Positions 1 through 12,197 are shown, counted from the first letter of the stretch. The stretch is DNA of 64,000 bases from Closterium sp. NIES-65 (GCA_948144175.1 CANXME010001469.1:124001-188000), one strand, 5' to 3'. Made by a program: numbers and translations. The notes: a model not told the origin generated them from the sequence alone.

Positions 1-1004
1 CCGTGACCCCCGACGTCGTCCCTGTAAGTTCGATAGACATAACTACCCAGTTACTATGAGTATTGCATGTGTTCTGTTTCTTGCTGGAATCGCTACAACC
101 TTTGACATGGCTATATGTCGATTATTCTTGAAAAATTCTTGCAGTTGTATAAGAATAGGTGCATCGTGCTGCGGATGGACAACACTCGTCTCGCCCGCAG
201 CGGCTACCTCAACAGCGGTGATACCCGCATGAGATTCCCTGAGGTACGTGGCACTAGAGAATGGCAGCTCTACTAGTCCGTTCATGTGAGCTGTCTGAAA
301 AGTAGACGTCAATCAGCACGCTTGCCCGAGTATAAAGTCCCACTAACCCAAGTCATTTACTGTTTCCGTCTGATTTTCTCCCGTGCTGTCATTTTCATTC
401 ACTCCCAGCAACGCCGCTGCATTGTTTTCAAGACCGCGTAAGTAGAGCGTGCGGCGCTGGCGAGTGCATGGTAACCATACACTGTAGGAGTATCAAATAA
501 GTGGCAGCATCTGGTTCCGATCAGTTGGGAAACTCACACTTTCTGCAGGACGGCTTCGCGTGTCGTATCTGCATGCAGCTTTGATACGCAACTTAGACTG
601 GCATACACTTGAATGTCCTAGGACCTAGCTTGTAGCCTTGGTTTGAATGTTCTTTAATCCGTGCTTCCAAGGATCATATTACGACATCGTTGGGCAATAG
701 CGGAGCGGTTTGTGGCACGATATAAGGTTTCACGGATCACAAGGCAATGGCAGAAAGCTGCGCTTGAATGCAACGGTAGAGTAGAGGAGAATAGTAGAGA
801 AGACCTTGTGAAACCATGGGCACGCGTCTATTTTTGTGGGTCGTTGGTGGGCTCATAACGTGCAAGAATGCGCTAGTTTTCCAGTCCGTGAGACACAAAC
901 GTGCTTCATGAACGGAAAACGCAGCAGGATAAATGAAAGATCCAATCCAGGATGGCAATTTATATGCGTAATTGCATTGCAACAATGCATGACACCTCAG
1001 AAGT
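1..1004. other. Left flank, no gene recognised
   Basis: I see no conserved protein, RNA gene or repeat family here. Several short open frames exist on both strands, the longest about 90 codons on the minus strand between 43 and 312, but none resembles a family I know and none has clear coding character. The base composition is more AT-rich than the nest to the right, consistent with intergenic host sequence. Confidence 0.5.
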
Positions 1005-1671
1005 TGAACAAAACAAAATTGCTCTGTGGGGGCAAAACTTGTACGGTATACTGAAAGAGATACCGTCATACCCCGGATATAAGCGCCACCCTCGGATAAG
1101 CGCCTGGCGCTTTTAATTGGCGTGTGGCGCTTATATCCCCTGCTCGATTATAAGCGCACCCCCTGAAAAAACTTGTTTTATTATAAGCGCACGTAAACTT
1201 ATTTTTTTGAAATGTGTTCAAAACACTTTAACGATTTCTACTTTAGCAGGCAGATGTTTTGCAGATTCGGTTCCCTTCACATTCGGACCCTGCACTGGAT
1301 TCGGGTCCAGTCAGCAGGAGCTGTCATGAGTTGTCAGGAGCTGGATGTGAGGCAGATTGGGTGTACCTCCCTGCGCGCGCGAGAATTTCACAGACGACCC
1401 CATGTAACTTCGTCTCGATTGAAAAGGCAAGCACGAGATCTACAGCATGGTGTTCAAAAATATACAAAAACATATATTTCGTTTTATAAACGCCGGCGCT
1501 TATAAATTTACTCGATTATAAGCCCACCCCCCTAAAAAACCTGCTTTATTATTGCCCCCCATGGGGGTATATCCGGGGTATGACGGGTATTATGAGCCAT
1601 ACGAAAACAAGACGTACTTTATATTGCAATCATTCTGTTTTATAAGCCATTTTGCAAAAGGTGCTATGAAC
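1005..1671 (+). repeat. Tandem duplication, copy 1 (carries the MITE)
   Basis: After the 525-bp MITE and its duplicated TA are removed, this stretch is about 135 bp and matches 45342-45473 with only a few differences. It begins with TGAACAAAACAAAATTG and ends GGTGCTA followed by TGAAC. Element B lies between the two copies, so the target of B was probably a head-to-tail duplication of a 130-135 bp host unit. Copy 1 has a small extra insertion near 1043. Confidence 0.8.
1063..1587. mobile_element. MITE, Tc1/mariner type (TA target duplication)
   Basis: The 525-bp element has terminal inverted repeats: the left end reads CCGTCATACCCCGGATATA and the right end is its reverse complement with one extra C. 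It is flanked by TA at 1061-1062 and 1588-1589. The second copy of the duplicated host unit (near 45390) has the same flanks with a single TA and no insert, so it is a natural empty site. No transposase is encoded, so this is a non-autonomous element. Inside, the motif ATAAGCGC recurs in both orientations, and a block of about 43 bp at 1143 is repeated directly at 1511. The TATAAGCGC-rich ends recall pogo-like members, but that assignment is only inference. Confidence 0.85.
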
Positions 1672-1851
1672 TGTTACGATGTGAAGTTTTATGAGAAGGC
1701 ATTCCTGTATGCTGCAGGAGCCGACTCTACCGAGTACGAAGTTGAGGAGTCAGAAGAGCCGAAGCGACACAGCAACTGTCAGACCAAGACCGATGCAGGC
1801 AAAAACAGTTACAGTGAAAAGAGCGGGAACAGGTTGTAAACGGGTTCCCGC
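1672..1851 (+). repeat. Element B 5' LTR, first part
   Basis: This is the left 180 bp of the B 5' LTR, up to the insertion point of element A. It ends in an inverted repeat GCGGGAAC (1823-1830) / GTTCCCGC (1844-1851). The last five bases CCCGC are the target site that A duplicated. Confidence 0.9.
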
Positions 1852-2285
1852 TGTTGGGAACACTAAGTCCTAAGCGCCTCTGTCGTGTCGAAACTCAGGA
1901 CACTAGCGAAGCAGTCCGAATCGAAGCATCGCGAGTCAACCCTCGGAGGTTAGGGTAACCGCCTGGAGGTTACGGGAAAGTCAAAGGTCAGCGACCTTTG
2001 ACTCGACAATTACAGCGCGACAGCAAGGACACACAACTGACTCGACATTGAGCAGTTGCCTGAGTCGCACTGTATCGAATCGCAACAGTAAAACTGTTTA
2101 AACTTATCTATTCGTATTCTTTGTACTCTTATATAAACCTTTGTATTTGCTTGTTTAATCAACTCACTTTACCCTCACATACTAGCGCAAGGTGGTTCAA
2201 TCACTCTTTATTTCAACGCTTCCGCTATTACAATCCTACTCAGACCTTAAGCTCTACAAACATCCTAGGGCTTCTCAGCCCAACA
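1852..2285 (+). repeat. Element A 5' LTR
   Basis: The 434-bp LTR has a TATA box (TATATAAAC) at about 2130-2138, the likely promoter of the element. A perfect 10-bp inverted repeat with a 3-bp loop, GTCAAAGGTC-AGC-GACCTTTGAC, lies at 1980-2002. Confidence 0.92.
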
Positions 2286-2299
2286 TGGTATGAGAGCAG
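2286..2299 (+). promoter_or_regulatory. Element A primer binding site
   Basis: TGGTATGAGAGCAG begins at the first base after the LTR. It is close to the TGGTATCAGAGC of elements primed by initiator tRNA-Met. Confidence 0.8.
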
Positions 2300-2352
2300 T
2301 TAGAGTTTAAAGGTTATTTTTTCTCTCAACACTCAATACAAAGAAATTAGAC

Positions 2353-5300
2353 ATGTCTGCAAGGAAGGAGAGGAGCTCCTCCAACGGCTCTCCAGGCACT
2401 ACTCCTACTCCACCTCCTGCCTCTGGCCTACAGACAGAGGAAGGTACTACCGCGAGACCAGCAGTTGGGTCCACGGAAACACCCGCAGGCTTCGATCCAA
2501 ACATGAAGGAGAAAATTTTCCCCTTCATGCCCTTCTACGAGCAACACCAACAAGGAGTGCCTGCGCAATCAAACAACAGCAACAACAACAACGTTATTCC
2601 GATGAGCCTCGACGGCTCATCCTACGCACGCGGGATTCAACAACAACAACAGCAGCCTACCTTTGCGCCGTACGAGCCCCAACGTGGCTCCGTCAGCTTC
2701 ATGCCGCAACCGCAACCTGCATCGGGACAAGAAAGGACATTGGATGCGTTACAAGTCCAATCGCAATTCGCGCATGTCCTAAAACTACAAACGACAAAGC
2801 CTTTCGACGGCAAAGATTTCTTCACCTGGTCGTTCGAGTTTGAACTGATGATGGAAGGAGCACAGATTCTCGGCTTCTTCGACGGATCCCTGCCATATCC
2901 AACAAACGGGACACAATCTGAGAAGCAGCAATATTCATATAAATCGATGATGGCGTACACGATTCTGCTGAGGAACATCACCCCATGTGAAAGAAAGAAC
3001 GAGAATGAGTGAACTATGAATGAAGTGAGTACAAATATGAAACCCTAATTGGGTTGTACCCCCTCTGGGATACCCCACTATAGCCTACACAAATAAGTAA
3101 GCTATAATGTTCTGACACACCCCCATAGGCAAAGTGGGGGAGAACAAGGGGTCACAAGACCAGTCAAGCAAAGCAAAGCAAAGCTCAGGGTAGATCACAA
3201 AGTCACCACACATTCCGAGCACAAGTTCAAGGGCCACAAGGCCAGTTCACATGCAAGATCATATATAGAGATATACAAGAGTCAAGCAAACAAGAGCAAG
3301 AGTAAATATAGGTCAAGGTACAAGCAAGGTCAAGAAGTGAGCAAGTGAGGCAAGACAGGCACAAGACCTAGCTGCGTGCAGCAACGCTGATGATCACAAG
3401 GCGCAAGTGCCTTGGTGAAGACATCAGCAGTGTTGGCCTCAGAGGCCACGTACGCAAGTCGCAACTGTCCACGCTGCTGTAGCTCACGAGCAAGAAAGTA
3501 GCGGAGAGCAATGTGCTTTGTCCTGTGCTCCAGTCGCTGCTCTCGACACAAGGCCAGCATGGCCTTGTTGTCTACGTACAGGACTGGAGGAGAACGAGGC
3601 GGCTCTCCAAGGTCGGTCAGCAGGTAGGTGAGCCAGCGAAGCTCCTAAGCAGCCATAGCCCCGGCGTAGATCTCAGCCTCACAACTGGAGCCGAGAACAG
3701 AAGACGAGCGGGTAGCCCGCCACGAAACAGAGCCGGAACCAAGGCCGAAGGTGTAACCCTGTGACAACCGCTGCGTAGCCTGGTCGTCAGCCCAAGAAGC
3801 GTCCGCGTGCCCAGTGAGGACCACTGGACTCCGCCCTCCAAGCACTAGCCCCATGCCCGACGTACTGCACAAGTAGCGCAACACCCTCTTCGCTGCAGCC
3901 ATGTGCTCTGGTCGGTGTCTCCCAGGAGCAACATAGCGTGCGAGAATGCTGAGAGGGTATGCAAGGTCAGGTCGTGTGCAGGTCATCAGGTACATGAGGC
4001 AGCCAACAAGCTCTGCATACGGGCCACTCGACTCTACGGACTCATCCGAAGGCAGAGCTGAGAGCGAGTGGCGAGTAGGCAGAGGAGTGGCCTGAGGCGA
4101 GGAGTACGTGAAGCCGAAGCGCTGAAGGACCTGCTGCACCATGTGTGACTGAGTCAGGGTAATGGTGCGGCGTGCTCTGTCCCGGGTGATCTGCAAGCCA
4201 AGGTAGCTGCGCAGTTCACCAAGGTCAGTGCACGTGTGTCTCTTCTGCAGCTCGGACTTCACGTAGGCGAGTCCAGCAGTGTCAGCTGTGGCAAAGACCA
4301 AGTCGTCGACTTACACGAGGATGTAGAACGGCGGCAGAGAGGTGTCGGTGCGCAGAAACAGCGACGGGTCGGCAGTAGAAGGAGCAAACCCAAGTGCCGC
4401 AAGCGTAGTCCTCAGTGTGTCGTGCCACTCACGTGGCGCCTGGCGGAGACCGTAGACTGGACGCCGGAGACTCCACTGGGTACCAGGAGGGAAAGACCCA
4501 GTGAAGCCAGGTGGGCGACACAGCCAGATCTCCTCGTGCAGGCTGCCCTGCAAGAAAGCAGTGCTGAAGTCGAGAGAGTGCAGCTCATAGTCACGGTGAG
4601 CAGCAACGTGCAGCAGTACCCGAAGAGTGGTCATCTTCGGGGTGGGGGAGAAGGTCTGAAAGTAGTCAACTCCCTGCCGCTGACTGAAGCCACGAGCCAC
4701 GTAACGCGCCTTGAAGACAGGCGGAGAACCCGGCGGCCGCTTCACCCTGAAGATCCACATGCCACTGAGGATGTTCGCCCCAGGAGGGGGAACAGCGTCA
4801 ACGTAGGTGCCTGTGGACTTCCAGGAAGCCATCTCTGCATCCATAGCTGCCTGCCACTAAGAGGAGTAGGGACCCTCTATCGCCTCCGCGTAAGAGCGCG
4901 GAGTCGGGATGTCTAGTGCATCCGGGTCTCCCTCAGGGGCGAGCAGTACAGACGCGAGATGAGGTGAAGCGGCGGCCAGACACTGGAACTCCTCCTGCCT
5001 GTCCTCAAGGACGTCCGTGCCTAGGGCACACTCACCCCCGACGGACGGAGGACAGGCAGACTCAGACTCAACGACAAGACTAGCAGCGTAGTCTAGACGA
5101 CAGCGCGCAGCAAAGTCGACAAGCTCAGTGACAAGGGCAGACGCAGCAGAAGACTCGAAGGAAGGGTCAGTGACAGCAGTAGCAAGGAGACGCGTGACAG
5201 TGGGACTGGCAGCACAAAGAGAGTCCGACTCCGGGTCAGGAAGAGCAGGAAGAGAGGACTCAGGAGGAGAAGGCAAAGGGGCACGCAGAGGAGCAGTGGA

Positions 5301-8300
5301 CGGACGCAGAGACATCCGTGGGTCACCACAAGAGGCCCCTACAGCGACTATGCTCTTCTCGGCCGCTAGCAGGGACTTCTCAAGGAGGTCGACAGTGAGG
5401 GTGGTGGGACAGACAGAGAGAAACTGGTCCCTAACAGCACGAAGGGACTCAGGGAGACGGGTGACTAGAAAGTAGAGGGTGATGTACATGGGAGGGGGGT
5501 TTTCGGCAAGGAAGGCAGCAGGAAGCGCAGCTCGGTAGCGAGTGTCACTAGCGCGAAGGTGGGTAAAGAGGTCAGTGACTGTGGGAAGAGGTACGGTAGC
5601 ATGAGGCGACTCAGTGTAGCAGTGGAAGGGGAGGAGTAGCGCGCAACTACAGCGTCGTACAAGGCCTGAGCGGTCTTGCACTGACTAAAGTGTGCACGCT
5701 CAGAAGAAGGGAGGTGGCGACGCACAGCAAGACGTGCAGCAGCATCGCGTGTAACCCACTTGGAGCGAACAGTGGGGTCAGCATCAGCAGGAGGGGTAGG
5801 GACAGCGCCAGAGACAAAGTCAAAGAGAGAAACCTCATCGATCGCATCGCACAGTAAGTACAGCTGCAGGTCCTCAATCCAGACCGCAAAGTCAATGGCG
5901 CGACCCTCAGCGTCAAAAGTCAGGACACTGGGGGTGGCCATTGTAGCAACTGACAGTCTCACCGGGCAGGAAGAGTCGGGTAGCACAGCGACACAGCAAC
6001 ACGGCAGCACATCAGCTGTGCCGGCCCAGGAGCAGTAGGAGCCCCACAGGAGCAGAAGATCGGCTCCTCGGGCGGCTCGGGCGGCTCCGGCGGCTCGGGC
6101 GGCTCGGGCGGCTCGGGCGGCTCGGGTGGCTCGGGCGGCTCGGGCGGCTCGGGCGGCTCGGGCGGCTCGGGCGGCTCGGGCGGCTCGGGCGTCTCGCGGG
6201 CGGCTCGGGCGGCTCGGGCGGCGTGGGCGTCTCGCGGGCGGCTCGGGCGGCTTGGGCGGCGCGGGCGTCTCGCGGGCGACTCACGGGCGGCCGCACGGGC
6301 GGCTGGGACGGCTCGCGGGCGGCTGCACGGGCGGTTGGGGCGGCTCACGGGCGATGCACGGGCGGATGCACGGGCGGCCGGGGCGGCTCGCAGGGTGCTC
6401 ACGGGCGGCTGCACTGGCGGCCGCACGGGTAGGTGCACGGGCGGGTGCACGGGCAGGTGCACGGGCGACGCGGCGGCGAGGCCGCGTAGCAGAGGGCGGC
6501 GGGGCCGCGTGAGCAAGGCGGCGGGGCCACTTAGTAGAGGGCGGCGGGGCTGCTTAGCAGAGGGCGGCGGGGCCGCGATCGAAGGGCGGCGGGGCCGCGA
6601 TCGAAGGGCGGCGGGGCCGCTAAGGAAGCGCGGCGGAGCCGCGATCGAAGGGCGGCGGGGCCGCTAAGGGAAGGGCGGCGCGACGGGCCGCTGGGGGCGA
6701 CACAACGGGTCGCTAAAAAAAAGGAAATACGCGCCTCGGGGCGCGCTTCGGTGGGCCCTAGAAGCAGTCCCTAGGAGGGAACCTGCTCTGATTCCATGTG
6801 AAAGAAAGAACGAGAATGAGTGAACTATGAATGAAGTGAGTACAAATATGAAACCCTAATTGGGTTGTACCCCCTATGGGATACCCCACTATAGCCTACA
6901 CAAATAAGTAAGCTATAATGTTCTGACACCCCAACCCAGCAGCAGAACATCAGGACTTACCGAGGCTACGGCAACTCCGCGGAGCTCGCGTACAACCACC
7001 TGAAGAACCTGTATCAAGCAATAGACAGCGTAAACCAAAGCAGGTTAATGGCGCAGTTGACAACGATTGAAATGAAACCAGGCGAGAAAGGCATGGCTTA
7101 TATCAGCCGCTGCCGCGAACTGCGCGACAAGCTTCTTCGATGCGGCGGGTCAATTTCAGAAGACGCCTTTGTCACGGTGGTCATCGGCGGTCTCGGCCCC
7201 CACTGGCGCTCCACTCGCGCCATATTACGAGCACACGGGAGGATCTCCGAAGCGGCACTCTGCGCCGAAATTCATGCTGAGCAGCAGGACATGGACCTGC
7301 AAGAAGAAAGACACAAGAAGAAAGCATTAGCACCAGAATTTGCTTTTCACACTCAGCGACGACACAACGGCAACAACAATCGACAACAGCAAGTAAAAAC
7401 GGTACCTCCGTTCTGCCACATCTGCAAGACTTCGGGCCATCCTCGCACGCATTGCCCGTCTCGTCAGACAACACCACAGCGACAACTACGGCCTTCAAGC
7501 TCCCAAGTTACTTCAACGCAAGCAAGTCCGACGACCACAATCCAAGCTTCAACGACTCCAACTGGACAACCTGCACAAGGAGCAAGAAACATAGTCAACT
7601 GCATGGTGAAGATAACCGATTCGTGCACAACCGAATCACCACCGCACTACTCACTGGAAGAAGAGCTCGACAACAGGACGCCTCGCCGCGAATCACTCCA
7701 GCCGAATCCGACGTACGCCGCCATCGCTCAAAGCAAACCGTCCGGCCAAGACACTTGGTTCTTGGATAGTTGCTGCGGACAACACATGTGCTCCTCCGGG
7801 CGCTTCGTACAGCGCGAACATCGACTCCAGCGAGAAGTAGTCATCACGGTCGCCAACAACCAGAACCTGCGCACAAGACGACAAGGAGTCGTTCAGCTTC
7901 AATCAAGAGAGACTAACGTCATACTACACATGTCAAAAGTACTCATCGCAGAAGGACTCGGTTACAACTTACTGAGTGTTAGCCAGCTGATGGCGAAGGG
8001 GATTCACTTGGAAGCCGACAACACCACCCAGGAGTTTAAGTTATACCATGGGAAGGGCGGCCTCTACATCGGGAAAGCAGTGTTGAAGAACAACGTGTTC
8101 GTTCTTGACTTCGTCCCCGAACTGGGCACTGCAGACAGCGACGCCATCGTCAACTTTACCGACTGGACACACCCTCCGGACCTCGATCCCGACTTCAGCC
8201 CAGGAGGCTTCTGGTACTCACACACCATCCCTGAAGCAGAGCGAACACGAGCATTAGCAACAATTCAACAAACGGCAGCAGCAGAGACAACATCGGCAGC

Positions 8301-11300
8301 AGCAGAGACAACATCGGCAACAGCAGAGACAACATCGGCAGCAGCAACAACATCGGCAGCAGCAGGAACAACGACACCAGTCATCGTCGACGAAGCACCA
8401 CCAACACCCGCACAACAGCTGAACCCGACTCAACGAGAAGTCCACCGAAGCGCCAACTTCGTCGCCAGCTTCTACTCCAACTCCGACGCATATCAACGTT
8501 CACCCGGACACCGCGCCTCCGAAGACATCTGGCACGCACGCACAGGACATCCAAGCAATACAGTGTTAAACAACACGATACGAGCAGGAGTTCTAGATAA
8601 AGATTCGCTACAACTACTCGACGGCAGAGAACTTCAACGGGCACGAGGAACTTGCCACATCTGCCCTGAAGCCGACTTACCCCATCGACCGTTTTCTTCT
8701 CACCACAACACGAGCGCACCTGCATACGCACCACTCGAAAAGGTTTACAGCGACATCCTCTACAATCGAGAACCAGGCCAAGTGACCTATAATTACACGA
8801 TCACCTTCATCGACGCCGCCACTCGATACGTCTGGCATCGCAACCTACCCAGCCGCGACATGGCACTCGCAGCGTTCGCCGCCTGGCTACCGATAGCAGA
8901 GAGGGAATCAGGAACGCAGCTGAAAAGCTTCCAGTCAGACGGAGGTGGCGAGTACACCTCTCAGCGCTTCAAGCAGTTTCTGGCGGAAAGGGGGATCAAG
9001 AAACTCCTCTCCCTTCCCTACGCACATCAGCAGCAAGGTGTTGCAGAAAGAATGAACAGGACTCTGCAGAACAGCATGCGCAAACTGCTACGTGGCATGC
9101 GGCTACCCAACCACCAGTGGCCAGCAGCAATGGACCATGGTGTCATGCTGCACAACTTGCTGTCGTCGTCGTCACTCCCGAACAACGCATCACCGCATCT
9201 GCTGTGGATAGGAATGCTGGGCAGCACAAAAATGTTACGAGTCTTCGGATGCATGGTACAGTACCGACCCCCAGAAGCACGAGCGGGAAGATTTTCGCAA
9301 CGAGCACAGTGGGGACTACACCTCGGCATCGAGAAAAATTACAACGCGTGGAGAATCTTCGACGTCCACACAAAAGAAACAGTAGCAGCACGTGATGTGA
9401 TCTTCTACGAACGACTCACCCTTCAGACGTACCTCGCCAACTTGCACGAGAATCGGGATCTCACAGGTGGCTTTCGTGGTGACCGAGCCTTCGCCTCAGC
9501 AGCGGACGAAGCAGACTGGGACGAACAGAACGTCGACAACGCATCGGAAGAAGCCGGACCTCTCCCGTACTGCTCCGTCGACGTGCCCATGGATGAAGAC
9601 AATTCTCGCGACAGTAACAACGCCGAAGTCTTCTACCATTTCGCCGACAACGGTTACGTAACACCTGCGACAGTCAACACCAACGAAGCAGAAAGGATAG
9701 GGCCAAATTTCATACCCGACCCAGATGCGGGAGACGAAGCAGCTTATCCTGAGGATCCAGAACTCCCTTGATACTCACAGACTAGGCTGCAAATCCTCGG
9801 TCTCGTCACCGCAGTCCACGGGAACGCCGGCAACACTCTTCCTAAAGAGCCTGCGACAGTTCAGCAGGCTCTGGGGGGGGAACACTAGGAGAAATGGCGT
9901 GAAGCCATGGACAGGGAATTAAAGGCATTGGAGGAACGCAACACCTGGAAGGTCGTTCCCGCAAGCGTGGCACGGAACAAGACCATTCTCACCGGGAAAT
10001 GGGTCTTCCGCATCAAGACGAAAGCTGACGGCACAATCGAGAAGTTCAAAGCACGCTGGGTCGTGCGTGGATTCGACCAGAAACAAGGACGAGACTTCAC
10101 CGAGACTTTCGCCCCAGTCAGTCGACATACCTCTCTTCGAATTCTCCTCGCCGTCGCCGCCATGAAGAAGAAAAAGCTGCGACAGATCGATGTTGCCAAC
10201 GCATTTCTCTACGCACCCGTCGACGCCGAAATCTTCGTCGAACTCCCACACGGCACTCACGGAAACCCCAACCAAGTCTGTCAACTACTGAAATCGCTCT
10301 ACGGAATCAAACAAGCCCCGCGACTGTGGCAACATCACCTACACACCCGCCTCACCCGCATCGGATTCCGACAACTGCCTCACGACCAAGGAATGTATCG
10401 CCTCACCAAAGGCGCAGACTACATCTTACTGATCGTCTATGTCGACGACTTGCTTTACATCGGCTCCACCGACGCCGTCATCACCTGGTTCGAAGGGGAG
10501 CTGCAGAAGGACCTCACGCTCACCGTCTCCTCCACCGTCACCCAGTATCTCGGGCTCAACATCCGCGAAGAAGAAAATGCTATCTACCTCAACGCCGAGA
10601 AATACGCCGACACTATCGCCAAGCGCTTCTCGCTCACACCTACCGCCATCGCCACGCCATACCGCCACACGACAGGAAGCGGCAAAGGAAATTCCGCTCC
10701 ACTCAAAGCTGCCGGAATACGAGACTACCAGAGGAAGCTGGGCTGCCTCCTCTTTGCAGCCGTCACTTGTCGCCCGGATCTATCCTACTCCGCGAGTCAA
10801 CTCGCCACCTATCTCAAGAAACCCGAAGCAGAGCACATGGCGGAGCTCGATCGCGCACTTCACTACTTCGTGAGCACACCGACGATTGGCCTGACCTACC
10901 ACAAGGGCGAAGCTACGACAACGAAACTGATCGGCTACGTCGATGCTGACCATGCCGGCGATTCCGATAACAGGCGTTCTCGCACTGGCTACGTCTATCG
11001 TCTCGAGCCTATCGGACCTATCTCCTGGCAGTCGAGTAAGCAGGAACTAATCGCTCTCTCTTCAGCTGAAGCAGAATATATCGCCCTCTGCTCAGCCACC
11101 AAGGAAGGACTCTACCTTCGCGAGCTGCTAGAAGAAGCAAAGTTAGCCGAGTTACCCAACTTCACCCTGTTCTGCGACAACCAATCTGCAACTCGCATCG
11201 CCAACAAAAGCGGATTCGCGAACAGAACGAAGCATATCGCTCTGCGATACTTCTTCGTGAAGGACGAGATCGAGAAAGGGAAACTCGAATTATCCTACTG

Positions 11301-11448
11301 TCCCACGTCCAAGATGGCAGCCGATTATTTGACCAAGAAACTCGGAAAACAGAAGTTCGAGTACTGCATGCTGCTGACTGGACAAGGCCACGTCACCATC
11401 AGCGACACTCCAGAAGCGAAGGGGAGTGTTTGGAACAATAAGTCCTAA
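2353..11448 (+). CDS. Element A Gag-Pol coding region (interrupted)
   Basis: Gag begins at 2353 with a Gln/Pro-rich N terminus and carries the Copia-type gag core. Element D lies inside it at 2986-6928. Beyond D come, in order: the rest of gag; a CCHC knuckle (CHICKTSGHPRTHC) near 7415; the aspartic protease motif LDSCCG near 7765; the GAG-preintegrase zinc motif near 8540; the integrase core with DGGGEYTS near 8940; reverse transcriptase with YVDDLLY near 10440; and Ty1/Copia RNase H ending near 11340. Protease to integrase to RT order identifies Copia. A block of 21-bp repeats lies in the linker near 8271-8365. Fossil copy, broken. Confidence 0.9.
2986..3117 (-). repeat. Element D 3' LTR
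   Basis: This 132-bp repeat is the downstream LTR in the orientation of D. It matches 6797-6928 with one difference. Confidence 0.92.
3330..5941 (-). CDS. Element D gag and RT/RNase H remnants
   Basis: Reading on the minus strand from 5941, gag starts MATPSVLTFDAEGRAID, the hallmark of this lineage. It is followed by a linker, reverse transcriptase (SLDFSTAFLQGS) and RNase H (TKHIALRYFLA) near 3480. Protease and integrase were not recognised. Fossil copy, broken. Confidence 0.85.
5942..6796 (-). repeat. Element D leader with GC-rich tandem repeats
   Basis: The leader lies between the primer binding site and gag. It contains a run of the 9-mer CTCGGGCGG at about 6065-6190 and longer CG-rich imperfect repeats up to about 6670. 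Next to the LTR are two inverted repeats (GCGCGCCCCGAGGCGCG and AGCGACCC...GGGTCGC type) seen in sister copies. Short frames in all directions here encode only Gly/Arg/Pro runs. Confidence 0.75.
6797..6928 (-). repeat. Element D 5' LTR
   Basis: This 132-bp LTR is the upstream LTR in the orientation of D and adjoins the primer binding site. Confidence 0.92.
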
Positions 11449-11860
11449 GCGCCTCTGTCGTGTCGAAACTCAGGACACTAGCGAAGCAGTCCGAATCGAA
11501 GGATCGCGAGTCAACCCTCGGAGGTTAGGGTAACCGCCTGGAGGTTACGGGAAAGTCAAAGGTCAGCGACCTTTGACTCGACAATTACAGCGCGACAGCA
11601 AGGACACACAGCTGACTCGACATTGAGCAGTTGCCCGAGTCGCACTGTATCGAATCGCAACAGTAAAACGGTTTAAACTTATCTATTCGTATTCCTTGTA
11701 CTCTTATATAAACCTTTGTATTTGCTTGTTTAATCAACTCACTTTGCCCTCAGATACTAGCGCAAGGTGGTTCAATCACTCTTTATTTCAACGCTTCCGC
11801 TATTACAATCCTACTCAGACCTTAAGCTCTACAAAGATCCTAGGGCTTCTCAACCCAACA
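11427..11860 (+). repeat. Element A 3' LTR
   Basis: The 434-bp LTR is preceded by the purine tract GAAGGGGAG. TATA box at about 11704-11711; the 10-bp inverted repeat recurs at 11555-11577. Confidence 0.93.
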
Positions 11861-11865
11861 CCCGC

Positions 11866-12103
11866 GACGCACAGTTTTTTCTTCGAATTCAGTCACAATA
11901 AGGGAATGTACCCCTTAGAGTACATGGCTAGCCTAGGTCCTTTCGTATTCCCTTGTACTCTTATATAAACCCGATGTATGCATGTTATTATCATCTCAGT
12001 CATTTTACATTCACTCTGACCTGAGGTCTAAACTTCCGCTGCAATACCACTCTGCGATCAACCCTGAGCGATCCTTTGGTAAACCCTACTTGGGATTGTA
12101 ACA
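11866..12103 (+). repeat. Element B 5' LTR, second part
   Basis: This is the right part of the B 5' LTR after the A insertion and its second CCCGC. It contains the promoter-like TTATATAAAC at 11961-11970. The primer binding site TGGTATGAGAGC starts at 12104. Confidence 0.9.
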
Positions 12104-12197
12104 TGGTATGAGAGCTACTCAGGGATTCTTCGCAACCTCACTTCCGTAAAACTCGCCGAATCAAGACCTGGCGAGCGGCACACGCTCCAAGACCAAG

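Larger units (their letters stand above)
2986..6928 (-). mobile_element. Element D: short-LTR Copia element, minus orientation
   Basis: The 132-bp LTRs at 2986-3117 and 6797-6928 differ at one position. The target duplication is CCCCA (2981-2985 and 6929-6933). On the minus strand the 5' LTR is followed by primer binding site TGGAATCAGAGCAGGT. Parts seen are gag, reverse transcriptase and RNase H; no integrase is seen. It belongs to the same lineage as C, with LTRs closest to those of C. Young by LTR comparison. Broken, with several breaks. Confidence 0.92.
1852..11860 (+). mobile_element. Element A: Copia LTR retrotransposon
   Basis: Identical-length LTRs of 434 bp (1852-2285 and 11427-11860) are bounded TGTT...AACA, with target duplication CCCGC (1847-1851 and 11861-11865). 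The primer binding site TGGTATGAGAGCAG starts at 2286, and the polypurine tract GGGGAG lies at 11421-11426. About 11 of 434 LTR positions differ by hand count (about 2.5%). Its own length is about 6.06 kb; element D is inserted in its gag region. PBS and LTR promoter resemble those of B, so the two are related Copia lineages. Broken, by the D insertion and about one further break. Confidence 0.93.

Noticed and set aside
43-312. 89-codon open frame on the minus strand
   Set aside because: No family resemblance, no splice or promoter context, and a length expected by chance in a non-coding flank.
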